From Acanthaster planci (Eukaryota > Echinodermata > Asteroidea > Valvatida > Acanthasteridae), in contig NW_019091381.1 of the NCBI RefSeq assembly GCF_001949145.1, positions 894,467 through 958,466 of the forward strand: a DNA stretch of 64,000 bases, read 5' to 3'. The stretch's first letter is position 1. The number at the start of each line of letters is the position of its first letter. The position numbers and the translations under genes were made by a program. The notes below the pieces were generated by a model. That model did no database searches. It had not been told where the DNA came from and was given only the letters and a program-made list of their open reading frames with translations. This document shows positions 19,439 to 32,541 of the stretch, piece after piece.

Positions 19439-22400
19439 CTGACTAGAGGATTGCAAAGCTTATTCACCTAGTGTCAATTCAAGGGAAAAAACAGAGAAGA
19501 CATTGGTTATATAAATAGACTGAACTTCCACAAAAATTACGTGGTCATTTCAAAGTTGACCCATAGGTGTTATTACAGTCTCAAGTTGTAATCACATGAT
19601 GCCTCTTCAACCACTAGGACTGTGACAATTTGCAAAAATGCACAGATGCATCAAATTTAAGAAGGCATGTGACTAGAGAGTGTGGCATGACCATGGTAAT
19701 GGCTTCTAGACAAGTCAGAGTTGTGACTTATTCCTGAGAGGGAATCTTCACTGTTTACCATGAATATTAATGCTATCACACAGTCACACAAAACACCAAT
19801 TGCAAATACTTCTGATTAGTATTCAACACAACGAGAATCTGCATAATTATTCTGCACTATAACTAAGACACTGGGCTCCAATTTAACGGCACTTTGCGAC
19901 TGAAAAGTCTTATGACACAGTAAAAGAATACTTCAGACATTTCTTTTACATTTCATGTATGCAAGAGAGACAGAAACATGCCCTATCACTCTGGAACATA
20001 CCACAAGCTAATTTGAAAAACTCAACATCACCTTTTCAAAATCGGCTTTTCAAAATGCATGATACTTCAGCTAACAAATCGGATAAGAAGCTGTCATTTT
20101 GTTCACCTTCTGGTTGTCACAGTAAAGACATTAGTCCCAAGGTGAAAACAGAACAGAAAGAGATAGCATAAGGAAGAACCGTCTCTCCAAAAGGTCTTAA
20201 AAGCTTCTGACATAACAACCATGTGATAATTAAATCAGCCCGTTGTCATTCTATAACTGCAGTACATGCATAAGCATTCCAATCTCACAGACTGCCAGAT
20301 ATTGCAATTAAACAATTATATAATCGTTATCGCTCATTTTCCCCAGCAGTGACATATAGTATCAGCCTTCAGAAAGCGGTAGCATATCCTAGAAAGTATT
20401 GAAATATTTATTGAGAAAACAAATACAATTTTCAGACAGGACCACAGGGTCAATGGATGTCCATGTATGGACTATGCACTCACTGCCACGAAAAAAAAAG
20501 GAAAACTGATTTTTCGTCTTCACCAAAACACTAGCAACCTGAACAGAGATTTAAATCCAACAAAAAAGGAAATTGAAATTGATGCCAATTTTTGTAAGTC
20601 GGGTAACCAGTACCTAGAAAATCCATTAATGCCATGTTTTTTGTTTTAGTCAGTGCCCAACATGAAGAACAGGCTGGATAACGACATGACTCTGAGCGTG
20701 AATAAGAGAAGTCAGGTTCTCTTTCTTGATTTTGGATTTTAAGATGTGTCACAGAGGAAGGTTGAAGCCATCCAACACAAACACGGCATCCGATTATTAC
20801 CCTTACTACAGCAAGGGGAGAATTAGGAAGAGGAACTGCGTACAAAGCACATGGCACGTACCACAGCAATTTAAGACCAAATACTATCACCATTATCAAA
20901 TTACAAACTGAATGACGGTCATTGGCTAAACTATCAATTAGACAAATGAATTTCCTTTCTGTTACCATGGTGATAGAAACACTTTTCCGTTACATAATGG
21001 GAAAATTTAATGCACGAGCTTCTTCAAATCTAATGGCCACTTTAGCAGTTCTTGTCGGAAGTCACTCAGCAGGCCCAAATCAAATTTGATAAGTGCATTT
21101 CTTCTTACTTAGACAATGAGACAATAAGTCCTCTACAGATTCCTTTGGATCAACTGAAAAGATTCCGTGGGCAAGTATGATCTCGACAGCAGAGAGCCTT
21201 GAATGACAACTAGCTGTCAGCCCCAAGCAAAATCCGGCAGATGCTTTTGTCTCATCAACCACAAACTTTTTATATCTCTCAACAATAGTTCTTTTCCTTA
21301 TGCACAGGCTTCACAACTCATCATGAACAGGTGCATTCCAAGACCAGAGATTTCAGGACAAGATGCCCTGATTATTTCAGGCACATTTTGACCTCCGCTC
21401 AAAGTAACCTCCTTGAAACCACCAAACTCCAACACCATGCAGAAACAATGACAAATTCTTGCTACTTCAACTTTTTAGAGGCCAGACTTTCCTTTTTTAT
21501 AATCCTACAAATTCCTTTATAACCTGTTGGCAGATTTTGAAGGATTGTAGTCCCCTTCAATTTTCTCAGACTTGTCCTCAGCCAAGCATCGGGCCAAACA
21601 ACTACAGACAATCTTTTTCATTGGTACAATTGCTTTCAAAGAATTATCCTCTTTACTATTTTTGAGCATACATGTAGACTACACGACCACACAAGTTTCC
21701 AGGCACGCAGTCCCACAACTGAGATGCATCTAATTTGATTTATATATGTTTTCATCTGGATGAAAGCCATCAAAAAACCCCTTTCATTTGGCCTGCTGAT
21801 GTCACAAGTGAAGCCATCAATGATTTAGCAATGACGCATACACCCATTTGCACGTAGGCATTCCACAGTTCCGTAAAATGCATGTAAACTCCTAGAATCA
21901 ATAAGATTTTTCAAATGCCAAGGACACACGTCAGGCAAATGTAAACGTGACAGTTTCACAGATCTACTGGTCCATCACATCAAACACGACAACCAAGAGG
22001 ATGGATGGAATGAAAACACAGAGGTGTTCTTGAGCGTCAGTCCTGGTGGCAAACCGTGCAATTCTGGGGGTTATTATCGACTGGGGCAACACAGACGATG
22101 TGATCACACAGAAACTGACAAGCTGCTACGGCCAGTTGGCCACTCTCTCTTGCCAAAACTCTGCACCTGGTCCTAGGGGAAGATATCAGCTCTGTAGGTG
22201 TTTCCAGGTTCAGGGTTGACTTGATGACAGGTGTCGTTGGGGTAAATGAAATGTCATTTTCACTGGTCAGGGGATTCAAGGATTTCAAACCCTCTCTTGA
22301 ACCATCAACAATGGGAAAATAAAAGGAAGAATTAATAAAAAATGCTTATTACTGCCAACAGCAATTTACATCTTTTTGTAAGAGTGTTTGTCATTTTTTT

Positions 22401-25400
22401 GAATCGTCATATTCCACTGGCAATAATTTTAAAGAATAAACAGTTGCCAGCCTACCGTTTCCATACCCTTTCCATGGCAATTCGCATTATTATCACTGTG
22501 AATCGCATTCAAACAGATGGACATGCAATTTAAAAATGTACCTTTCAAAGCATTTCAGAACTATTCTTGAGTTCAATGCACACTGGCAAAAAAAGATCAT
22601 GTGCAGAACATTAAGGTTTTCACATCACTTTGTCCAAGTAATGTTGTATTTCCTGAGGGAATGAGGACGGAATACCTTGATAGTCGGAATAGGTTTGTAC
22701 ATTTACATTAATGAGACTTTTCACATCACATTTGCAAAATTGCAGCATGGTCATGAGACATATACAGGCCAAACATGCACACATGTATGTGTTCCAAGGA
22801 ATAAAATATTCTCTCCTAAGCTTCTTTATTTTGTTTATACAATGTGCAGTGGGAATTTGCCACGAGGAATCCATCAATTTATATTTGTTCAATTTCTTTC
22901 TTTGTATGGGGATTCTACATTGATGTCCTCAGAAACAGCAGTCCTATGCTTATACATCCCTTCAAATAATCGAATAATACATGCAACAGAGGCATCATCT
23001 TGCTCGTGTCCACATGTATTTTCACTTAGCTGTTACACGGAGTATGCAAGGAGAATCCATGGTAAAATGCCCCTCGTGAGAGGCATTCAATCAAGATGCA
23101 ATCAATGCAGCCATGTAACCTGCACTTACTTTATCTCCACTTTCAATTTCATCCTCAGCGATGCATCGTTGCCAAGGTACAGTAACCAAGGAATCTGTAC
23201 CTTGATACATCTGTCTCCCACACCACCAACTGTGATGTGCATATCCAGTATAGTTACTGGCACATCACCACCAAGTGTCCATATGTATCTAGTGTCTAGC
23301 AAAATGCACGAACACGAGATAAATACCTTCAAATTGTTCAAACGTTTTACCGTTGGCATGTTACTTATCAAACACGATACCTAATGAATTATCCCACTGC
23401 TGTGCTTTCCAAAGCCATTCTACATGTCCATGTTCTTTGTAGACACACTGTGCTGCGGCATACACACTGTCTCGCATACTGAAATAATCTGAAGTTAAAG
23501 TTTAACACAAGTGATCTATCTACCCACTTTTTGCCAGTGAGTGACACAGGAATGAAACAGAAAAAAAATGGGGTCTACAGCAATTTGATGGTTAGAAATA
23601 CAATTTGAATTGTGCTCTGCCTTACGCTGCTAGTTGCAACTGACGTACACGCTTGGTGCATACTGGTAGCTCCAGAGTTGGGGACGTACACAAATATGAC
23701 CTTCCTTTTCTAGACCAATTGAATTAGCTTTAAACAGGAGATTACAAATAGAACACCCACATGTTACTTCATGCCGCCAAATTTCTCACAAAGGAAACTC
23801 TTTTAGCAAAGGTTTTAGGCAGAAACAACATCCTGAATGTTTTTGACAAGCACTGTAATTTGTGATCTTTGTGAATAAAATTATTCTTTGTATTAGTGAA
23901 CTCCACATCCAGACACAAAAAAAACGACAATCACGTTTAGTACAAGGCTTGGCCATTCCACACTCATATTATTCCTCATTTGCTTTGGAATATACTATTT
24001 ACATTTCATATTAACATGTATTGACTCAGCCTACAAATACACATCCATTCAAACAGGTGGTTAAAATGAAGACCAGCAATGAACTCTGCTCGCACAAAGC
24101 CCATCGAATCATGACCTCAATATTCAACCAATGCAAATAAGTTTACATGTACATTGTACATCTAGACTCCAGGCAGCCAAATCATCCCTTCATTTGAATG
24201 ACTGGCTTGTTTGCAAAGTTTGTTGCATTCTGTCACCAATGCTTTCCATCTCCATGGAAACTAACAGTCCCTCCCATCAACAAATCAGTCTTCTAGCACT
24301 CAGCTCTAAATGTAGTCCAGGTGTCACTACATATGTGTTTTACAGCTATTACACAGCTTTGGGCCAGGCACAGGTAGCCTACTGCAAAGACAGTGAGACT
24401 AGACACTTTTAAAGTAACTAGTGTCTACTCCTTGCAATGATAAAACAGGTACATGTGTCACCAGCACTGTCGGCCACACCAGGGAAGGTCATACATGTGT
24501 CATATACCGGTGAAACAAGTCCCCATTCCTATTAAAAGGCCTATTACTGTTACATGTACATCTTTAACAAGCATTTGGCTGTATAAAAAACAGTATGCTC
24601 ATGTCAGCAAATCTAATACACAGCAGGCACATTGATTGATCATCTGCAGCCAAAATGAGAACCATGACTCATTATATGACAGCAACACATATTGCATTAC
24701 ATCTTAATTACATGTACATTGTCAAGTTACAGCCTGATTGTAACATCCCGAGTGTAAAGGCTCAGTCTTCTTCCCTCACATATACTGTCAGATGACCTGA
24801 TCTGATTCCAGTGCAGACGAAGGAGTCTGTTTACTAAACAAAGTAGAATTTGAGTTGATCAGGAAGGTAGTATTAAAGAGAGCTGGCTTGCTTAAAGTGG
24901 ATACAACCTCCTTTCATGATCCAATTCCAGAATCTTTCAATGACAATAGACATTCTCTTCTTCCAGCTCCATGGTAACATCAAAACAAATGTGCTCGCTC
25001 CTAACAGACAACTCTATGATCAACTCAATCCAGCATTCATGAATTGGGATGAAGTTACAAAAGTCCAGGTATGAATTGGTAGCCATGGTAATGGCACTGT
25101 GGATAGCCCTTTAGACGAGGCACTCTCAAGTGAACACAAACACCCACACGCACACACGCGGCATCATGAATCAATGACATCAATAAGTTCAGTATTCAGG
25201 ATTGTAATGTAGAGGCACTTCAGTTCTTTTCAAATGGTGATGCCTTAGATTCAAACACTGCCTGGACTTAAAAGTGAAGAGTTTCCCAATCCCGATGGCA
25301 TTGTGTCAAATACCAAAAAAGTATTCAAGAAGTGAGAAGACATGTATATTCATCGCCCTCAGGACAATCCTGCCAAAAAAGATAACTTCACCTCATCCCT

Positions 25401-28400
25401 GGTAAATACTCCTTCATCACCGCATAAATGAGTTTTACTTTCTTTCCCATATCCCAATCTAGTTTGCTGGTCAGTAGCCTCACAATTTTTCCCTTTCAAA
25501 TGAGATGGAAAAGTGCAACTCATATTTTTTACACTAGACAATGATGAGAAAAACCCACCTCCTTGAACACAAACTAAAAACTTATCTCTAAATAGGGACT
25601 ACAAAGCAAGCTCAAGAAAGAAACAGAAAGCTTCTGGATTATTTCCAATGTCTTAGTTTTCCTACATTGTGGGCCCTGTTATTAAAATTATAAAATATTT
25701 GGGGTACGAAGGAAGCAAACTAATGAACAATGACCTCTGTCTCTACATGTGGAACCAATTGACAATACTCATTCAGTACTCTCTAAATCGGAAAGAGTGA
25801 CAATAGGGACAAGACGTTTTAGAGTGAAAATCACTCTGAATTTAGACTGAAAAAGGATGAAAATAGCCCCTTCCAGTGGAAGCTGGAGTGAAATTTCAAT
25901 CTTTTGGAGTCAACAAATTTCACTCCTATTCGTCTGGTCCTTAATTTCAATCGGAGGGATTGAATTTTCACTCGAATAGAGTGAATTTTCACACTTTAGA
26001 ATTTAGAGAGTACCATCACACCCCTTTGTGGTTATCAGCATGGAAATGGTTCTCCGACACTACATTCAATTACACAAATTGAATGTTGAGCATCCTTTCA
26101 ATGGAGATTTCTCACTGCATTGGCCAGGACACAGAACTGGGTTTCAGGTGTGAAACATGATGTACATGTACATGTACATGTGGACTTGACTGGCAGTAGA
26201 TTGTACTGAAAAGTTCCAAAGTTATTGAGGAAGGAAATCAGTGTGTTTTTTTCATTATTACAAGTATTAGTTACCATGGTTTCAGACCTGAATTTTCACN
26301 NNNNNNNNNNNNNNNNNNNNNNNNNNNNNNNNNNNNNNNNNNNNNNNNNNNNNNNNNNNNNNNNNNNNNNNNNNNNNNNNNNNNNNNNNNNNNNNNNNNN
26401 NNNNNNNNNNNNNNNNNNNNNNNNNNNNNNNNNNNNNNNNNNNNNNNNNNNNNNNNNNNNNNNNNNNNNNNNNNNNNNNNNNNNNNNNNNNNNNNNNNNN
26501 NNNNNNNNNNNNNNNNNNNNNNNNNNNNNNNNNNNNNNNNNNNNNNNNNNNNNNNNNNNNNNNNNNNNNNNNNNNNNNNNNNNNNNNNNNNNNNNNNNNN
26601 NNNNNNNNNNNNNNNNNNNNNNNNNNNNNNNNNNNNNNNNNNNNNNNNNNNNNNNNNNNNNNNNNNNNNNNNNNNNNNNNNNNNNNNNNNNNNNNNNNNN
26701 NNNNNNNNNNNNNNNNNNNNNNNNNNNNNNNNNNNNNNNNNNNNNNNNNNNNNNNNNNNNNNNNNNNNNNNNNNNNNNNNNNNNNNNNNNNNNNNNNNNN
26801 NNNNNNNNNNNNNNNNNNNNNNNNNNNNNNNNNNNNNNNNNNNNNNNNNNNNNNNNNNNNNNNNNNNNNNNNNNNNNNNNNNNNNNNNNNNNNNNNNNNN
26901 NNNNNNNNNNNTAAACAGGCATGCATACATGTACAAGTATAAAGGTGCAATATAAACAGGCATGCATACATGTACAAGTATAAAGGTGCCGTATATGTAC
27001 TTTTGTCATTCAACTCTGCAGGGCTTTGCCCTTATCCTTCCAAGCAAATCAGAAAATAAAGTCAGGGAAATGCAAAGCATTGTCAGTAACTCAGCATTTA
27101 CAAGTACATTAACGCCATACAATTTGTATCTTGATTTCCGCAGCTCAGAAGATAACAAATGCACATTATGGTAATCTCTCTGCTGAAACAGAAATCTTAG
27201 CGTCTTGCCACTAGTGAGCCAACAGAAACATCATTCAATGCAAGTGAATTTGTAGCTGTTGTCAGGTGCAAATTAATACAAGCACATGAATTCTCACTGT
27301 TCCTCCTGATCGCAATCAAACTTATTAATAATTCACAGACTTTCTGAAACGAGTGGTGTGAAGGTTTTATAACCGGCCAGTCTGTCCAAAGCAAATTAAA
27401 TTTCACTGTCATCAACCCTGCATTATGTGACATTCTCATGAGTATGTTTGCCTACTTTACTCAAGTGAATTTTGATGGTTTGACACCTGGTTTGATGGTC
27501 ATGTCAATCCCAACAACATTTTCAGATTGGATGAAGAACATATAAAATACACGAACAGCTGTGAACTGCTTGCTGGTTACAGTGACCTTAAGTACAAATA
27601 AAAAAATGTGAAGGGCCTAATAGTTTGAGCCTAGAAGAATCTTTCTCAAAGGCAACCTTTTGCATTTTTGCCTTAAAGAAAACTTCTGCTAGGATCAAAA
27701 TGTCAGGCCCTCCAACTTTTTGATCAGCTGCAACCAATTAAAGAAATCAAATTCTCATGAATGAGTGCAGAATGATTAATATTTTGTATACCGACAATGG
27801 GCTGCCAAATCATTGACTAAAAATGGCTCTGGTGAATTTGAGCAAAATATTCCCAAGAGAAGGACATGTATCACACAAAATTTCTAAAATAATATGCTGT
27901 GCTCATAAATGTGAAATTCTGTCATGTCTGTACTGTTAAATCTCTCAATCTAGCAAGATGTAGAGAATCTTTATCATCATCATATCAAAGATTAAAGTTA
28001 AATTTACATGAGGTTTAGCCTTTCAAATTAATGCCTTTGCAATTTTAATTTTGATTAATAATCACCTGCAAGTGAAAACTGTACATATTTTCTTCAGTTT
28101 TATGTATGGTGCCTTGAGGGAGTTTATTATATGGAAAATCCCAAACCATACCAAAACCAACATGATTCTATGTGATTGACACTAAAAAGCTTGAGAATTG
28201 GCAGTAACAGTTTTTTTGTTAAATTCAAAATCTTTTTTTATAAAAAATGTTGAAACCTTTGTTAATTTAATAATAACCTCTTCCTACAAGACGACAGAAC
28301 CACTTTCATAGTTGATTTGGGTTAGGACTTGATTAGGTAAAGGTCTGCAATATTTGCCCAAGGTAACGGCATGTATATGTACCTCCAAACTATGGCATTT

Positions 28401-31400
28401 ATCTGTCTCGTATCACAAGTTACCTCAGACCTTTTGAGTAATGAGCTTGTGCAAATGACAAGATTTATCTATAGGTTGGACACATGATACATGCAAGCAC
28501 TTAGAACAATCCCAGATACCAATGCTCAATTAGTGACTGCCTAGGACAAGACACAACACGTTTTAAGACAAGACAAGTTTGTTATGGGGATATCTGAGCA
28601 CACTTTTCACCCTGCTTAATGCAGATGCCAGACAAATTAGATTTGTTTTCATTGTTGAAATAACACTGGCAATCTCCCTGCAGGAAACTGATGTTACTGA
28701 ACCATGAGACAATCTGAAACAATCTCTAATGAAGTGTAAAATTCCACTCCAATCAAATCCCACCCTATTGGATGCAGAGAAACATGTAATATCATATTTT
28801 GTTATTGCATCAAACGTTCATAATCATCATGCTATCCTTGGTTTAAATAAAGCAAGCTGCCTTCAAGGATACTGAGTTTCAGTACAAATTAAAATTAAAT
28901 TATTCAAAACTGAACTTACAATATCAACAAACACACTGGTGGAGCCTACTAATGAAAACATATACCAACTACCTCCAGCCTACATATTTCAAGAGGTAAA
29001 CATAATATTAATGGAACAAAGAATAAACCCATTCATTCCTCTGTCACTTGAAACGATATTAAAATATTAACACTTACTTTACTGTATTGTCCATTTTCAC
29101 AATGAGTTCCTTTTATGATCACAGCTGCTATTATCAATACATCCATCATGATTTTATTCTCACATACCAAATACATGTCAGTTAAATTCTTAGAAATATG
29201 GCTCAAAGCATTAAGCACACTAGGCCTATCCTCTTCGACTGGATATACGCGTACATGCAATATCACAATACTTCAATCTTAGATTCAAATTGATATTTTT
29301 GTAGCATCTTTTTACAATTGCCATTCAACTTTGAAATGTCCTTACATGGTCCGTCATAAGCTTAGCTGTCATTTTCATCAAGTGAAAACCTCAGGTTAGT
29401 TGTCATTATTGATTGGGCAAAGAGACCTTTCACATTTGTATAGTGTAGCAATAGTGTCTGTAGTGCGGTGTGGACAGGTTACACTACAGAGGCATTCAAT
29501 TTTATAAGAGCAAAATATGACTAAGGCCCAAAGTCACAGTTTGGTGGACAGTACAGTGCATGTACATGTATACATGTCAAATGTGTGCGTCATTATTTAT
29601 AAGCAAAAAAAGGAATTCTGAAGAAAAAAAACATTTGGGAAACCAGGAGTTTCAACTTCCCTATGAATGAAAAACTGGGCAGATATATTGTTAATTTGTA
29701 CTAGATTTTGTTCGCAGATCCCCAAAATTATCCAAAAATCTCTATACTTTACATGAAATAAAATTCATATGGACATTTAGCTTGATGAGAGTATATATAT
29801 TATCTTCAGTCAATTTTGGATTCCCAAGTAGAACATACATGGAGAACAAACTCTTGAGTATAAAATAATTTAGATGGAGGTCATGTTATTGAAACAGTTT
29901 TAATCCCCCATAAAATTTTAGGATGCTTGCATTCTGACTTGAGGAGCAGTCTTTAGTTTTTTGCTCACAGTTCAAAAGCCTCAAAAATTCATGTTATCGT
30001 GAACACTGGAGAATGACAGCTCCAAAGAAGTCTTAATCTCAAGCAAACTGTACATGTACATTCTATCATGTCCAAGATAACCAGGGATTGGAGACACATG
30101 AACCATGGAACATTAATGGAACCTTTAGCACGCTATCACATTTGCCGATCACACGATTTGTCTTAGAGCATATTTATCACAATAAAACCTCTGAAGTACA
30201 TAACAAACGACCCATGTACTAGTTACCAGGTCACGCAGATGGGCTTATCTCCAACACTGAACACACAGTCGCTGTGTAAATTTCTGCAACTATGCTGACA
30301 ATTCTGCCCATTTGGCCAATAAAACGACATCGTAATTGGGGAAACTTGTACAAAGATGAGAATCGATGATAACGAATCCTGCAGTATAACCATGAGCTTA
30401 TCGTGGTAACACAGAGTCTAGAAATACAGACTTGTTGGCACATCAGTCTAATTCTCATACTATGTTCAAGAGCTCCAGACGAACAAGCATCAAATGTCAC
30501 AGTGGTATTCCACTCCGCTTTACACAGAGCAGTGTTGCAGTGCATTAGACATGTATTCGTTGACTTGCCTACTGTTTACTGAGTCAAGACAAAATCTATC
30601 TCATTTCTGAATGTGAACACTACAGTAGGCATATCGCTTTCCTTGTCTCTAGACTTTTACTGCCAGGTTCATATCCCATCACGACAGGCAAGGATTGAAT
30701 TCCCAGTTCCGACGTGCATTTCTGATCTTTTACATGTATTTATAGACTAAGAACTTCATAGGCAGGGTTGAGTCTGGGAGAAGGAACATTTTTATGGTGG
30801 ATAAACACAATTAAAATCTAAAAATTATCAATCCAGTCCCTTCAAACCACAACAGAAAAAACAGTGACATGATGAAAAATAGAGAAGAAAAACTGATGTA
30901 CGGATATGATCAATATAAAACAAGACAGGAAAGCCAGACTTGTGTACATACATGTACATCAAAAGGCTCCATCATATTCCATAATAGAACAACTGTACGT
31001 GTATGCAATATGGTGGCTATTCCCCGCCCATATAAGAAATGTTACCAGCTAAAAATTGGAGATGCACAAAGAGACTTTCTATTCTAAAAAAGAAATGGTC
31101 TGCTGCCCGGCACAAGAGTACTAAGCAAGTTTTAGCAGTTTGAGTTCATATTCTGTAAAAAAAAAATGCCAGAACACCCCTCTTCTGGCACACAATGTAA
31201 TGTTCTAGAACTTTGCATTCTTTGGATACAAAAATACCCTTTTTACTTAGTAATTATTGGTAACTGATCAATGACAATCTGTGTTTTTTTCCCTGTCCAC
31301 AAAAGTTGTTTTGGAATTTGAAATGGAGCCTTGGCGAACAAAACTGAACAAAAATGGAACGGGGGACCCAACAGTTTTTATTAGGTCCTGGTTTACGGAA

Positions 31401-32541
31401 TCCAATTACATGTACTCATCATGACCAGACTATATTTCAATCATTAATTTTCAAAACTAATGAATTTAACATATCCTCGAGAACAAAATTCCTGTGAGAT
31501 TAGCACATGCAACATTGTTCATGTCTTCGCACCACAAGAATTTAAGATTATGACGGAGGAACGCGTCACTTGTCCATTACATGAAAGATGAAGTACATCT
31601 CAGGAGTGACTGTTATATTATACAGATTAAAGTGGATGGTGTCTCATTGAGAAGTTTACCAGGGGAATCCTTGAATAATTAAAATGTGTTGACAGAAACC
31701 TCAGAGGAGATGGCCTGGTGGGAGGAAATCTACCAGATGATTAGATGCGGTCATTATAGACACCACCCACCGAGTACTTGGGAGGATTGGGGGAAATAAA
31801 CAGATATGGACTGAATCCTAGATTGCTTATTTTAATGGGCACTGTCTTGCCTTATAAAAAAATATGCACGAGCATATCTGATTAAAGGCAAGTGTATATA
31901 TCATTTTGTGGTGCCAAATGATGTACAGACTTGGCCAAGTAGGAAGGACAATTTACGGGTAGTAACAAAAATCTATGACACGTCAGAAAAATTCATTCCA
32001 TCAACAATGTGCAATGTCACAACCTATGCTGTCTTTGCTCTACTGTACTCACTTTTCTTTTTCTCTCCAAATGTCAAGAAACAGCAGCAAGCATGATTGG
32101 ACTGCTTTAAGGTGGACATTTTATAAAAACCGAATTGCCAAGCTTGAAGCTAACATTCCTGTCATGACAATGTGGGCTACGCAAACCAGAGACTGGCATT
32201 CTCCTAAAGACAACGATTTTTTTCATTAATTCAGTTTTTGTGAATCTTTTTTTCCTGATATGAAGAGGCTGTATCATTTACCTTACTGAATAACCGGTGA
32301 AAACTTCCAAAAGGAAAATCACTTAAACCACTTACCTTAAAATCTTGAAGTCCCCTGGCCTTGAACAGCTAAATGTACCAGTATGAGGATTGACACAGCT
32401 CCAGGCGTGTTTTTGCAAAATACAAGACAGAAATTGCCTTGCCGCAAGAACAAGAATTGCCTCAATGAACAAATCCAAAAGGAGCTTGCTACACATGTAC
32501 CGCACTTGTAAAGTCTCTCTCGCTTGATCCAGTGCATACAT
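19374..32541 (-). CDS. Proposed seven-exon gene, unrecognised protein (~311 residues)
   Basis: Seven - strand segments join with agreeing phases into one open frame: 32541-32336, 23709-23626, 23478-23381, 23295-23130, 22295-22167, 21296-21109 and 19438-19374. Most boundaries are good splice sites. The weakest are the donor at 23380 (GTATCG), the donor at 22166 (GTGCAG) and the acceptor before 21296. The ATG at 32541 follows an in-frame TAA directly. The N-terminal exon holds a hydrophobic stretch (LLLDLFIEAILVLAA) that may be a membrane anchor. The centre (23709-23130) has a Trp-rich piece, VEWLWKAQQWDNSL, followed by alternating hydrophobic strands. The C-terminal part (21296-19374) looks helical. 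I do not recognise the family. The frame ends TAA 3 nt before the C1orf21-like ATG. Exons at 23 kb and 21 kb look clearly protein-like; linkage to the 32-kb exon across an 8.6-kb intron is the least certain step. Confidence 0.5.
19439..22166 (-). other. Introns around proposed exon 6
   Basis: Apart from the proposed exon at 21109-21296, I see no strong splice-flanked coding segment. A 145-codon - strand ORF at 20531-20968 has no clear exon boundaries and is not called. Confidence 0.35.
21109..21296 (-). CDS. Proposed exon 6 of the unrecognised gene
   Basis: This 188-nt exon ends at a GTAAGA donor in phase 1. It encodes a helical-looking segment with YKKFVVDETKASAGF and SAVEIILAHGIFSVDP. The acceptor position is uncertain; 21296 was chosen because it keeps the frame from exon 5. 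Confidence 0.45.
22167..22295 (-). CDS. Proposed exon 5 of the unrecognised gene
   Basis: This 129-nt exon enters in phase 2, matching exon 4, and encodes a Thr/Ser/Pro-rich stretch with LNPLTSENDISFTPTTP. The donor used (AG|GTGCAG) is weak. If it is skipped, the frame stays open to a TGA at 22037-22039, giving an alternative C-terminus rich in Cys. Confidence 0.45.
23130..23295 (-). CDS. Proposed exon 4 of the unrecognised gene (beta-rich segment)
   Basis: This 166-nt exon has acceptor ATTTTGCTAG and an ideal donor AAA|GTAAGT. It encodes RYIWTLGGDVPVTILDMHIT, then IPWLLYLGN and LRMKLKVEIK, an alternating hydrophobic pattern typical of beta strands. It lies opposite a 235-codon + strand ORF (22677-23384), which is most simply the antisense shadow of these exons. 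Confidence 0.58.
23381..23478 (-). CDS. Proposed exon 3 of the unrecognised gene
   Basis: This 98-nt exon has a very good acceptor (CAGATTATTTCAG) and encodes MRDSVYAAAQCVYKE followed by the Trp-rich VEWLWKAQQWDNSL. The donor GTATCG is weak, but its phase (1) fits the next exon. Confidence 0.55.
23626..23709 (-). CDS. Proposed exon 2 of the unrecognised gene
   Basis: This 84-nt exon has acceptor TTGGTCTAG and donor GTAAGG, phase 2 at both ends. It encodes a segment containing SPTLELPVC and VRQLQLAA that joins directly to the next exon's MRDSVY. Confidence 0.5.
25777..26012. mobile_element. MITE with TA-flanked CTCTCTAAAT ends
   Basis: The left end TACTCTCTAAAT is perfectly mirrored by ATTTAGAGAGTA at the right, 236 bp apart. 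Internal AAAATTCACTC-type motifs are repeated in both orientations. The outer TA fits a Tc1/mariner-type target duplication. Confidence 0.7.
26300..26911. other. Assembly gap (612 N)
   Basis: A run of N. ORFs predicted across it are meaningless. The adjacent 41-bp tandem repeat suggests the gap hides a longer repeat array. Confidence 0.98.
26912..26993 (+). repeat. 41-bp tandem repeat at gap edge
   Basis: Two near-identical 41-bp copies containing TAAACAGGCATGCATACATG and TACAAGTATAAAGGTGC directly follow the N run. Confidence 0.85.
32336..32541 (-). CDS. Proposed first coding exon with hydrophobic segment
   Basis: The ATG at 32541 is immediately preceded by an in-frame TAA, and 68 codons follow to a strong TTTTAAG|GTAAGTGG donor, leaving phase 2. 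Residues 19-45 are hydrophobic, including LLLDLFIEAILVLAARQF, a possible signal anchor. Codon use looks coding. A second open frame on the same strand (32337-32570) is treated as its shadow. Confidence 0.45.

Larger units (their letters stand above)
23710..32335 (-). other. Long intron of the unrecognised gene
   Basis: This 8.6-kb stretch holds an assembly gap (26300-26911), a 41-bp tandem repeat beside it and a MITE at 25777-26012. Several exon-like - strand frames, such as 29083-29266 ending at an AAA|GTAAGT donor, could not be placed and are left uncalled. Confidence 0.4.

Noticed and set aside
20531-20968. 145-codon - strand ORF
   Set aside because: It sits in an intron of the proposed gene, has no acceptor/donor pair that joins neighbouring exons, and no recognisable domain.
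22677-23384. 235-codon + strand ORF, the longest N-free ORF among the 19-35 kb frames after the 26-27 kb N-gap ORFs
   Set aside because: It lies opposite - strand segments (23130-23295 and neighbours) that have splice signals, matching phases and more protein-like translations. It has no recognisable motif of its own.
26225-27013. Several 229-243-codon ORFs
   Set aside because: They consist almost entirely of the N gap translated as unknown residues.
30231-30545. 104-codon - strand ORF with a C2-like look (AEWNTTVTFDAC)
   Set aside because: The resemblance is short, and I found no splice sites that would connect it in phase to the exons at 32 or 23 kb.
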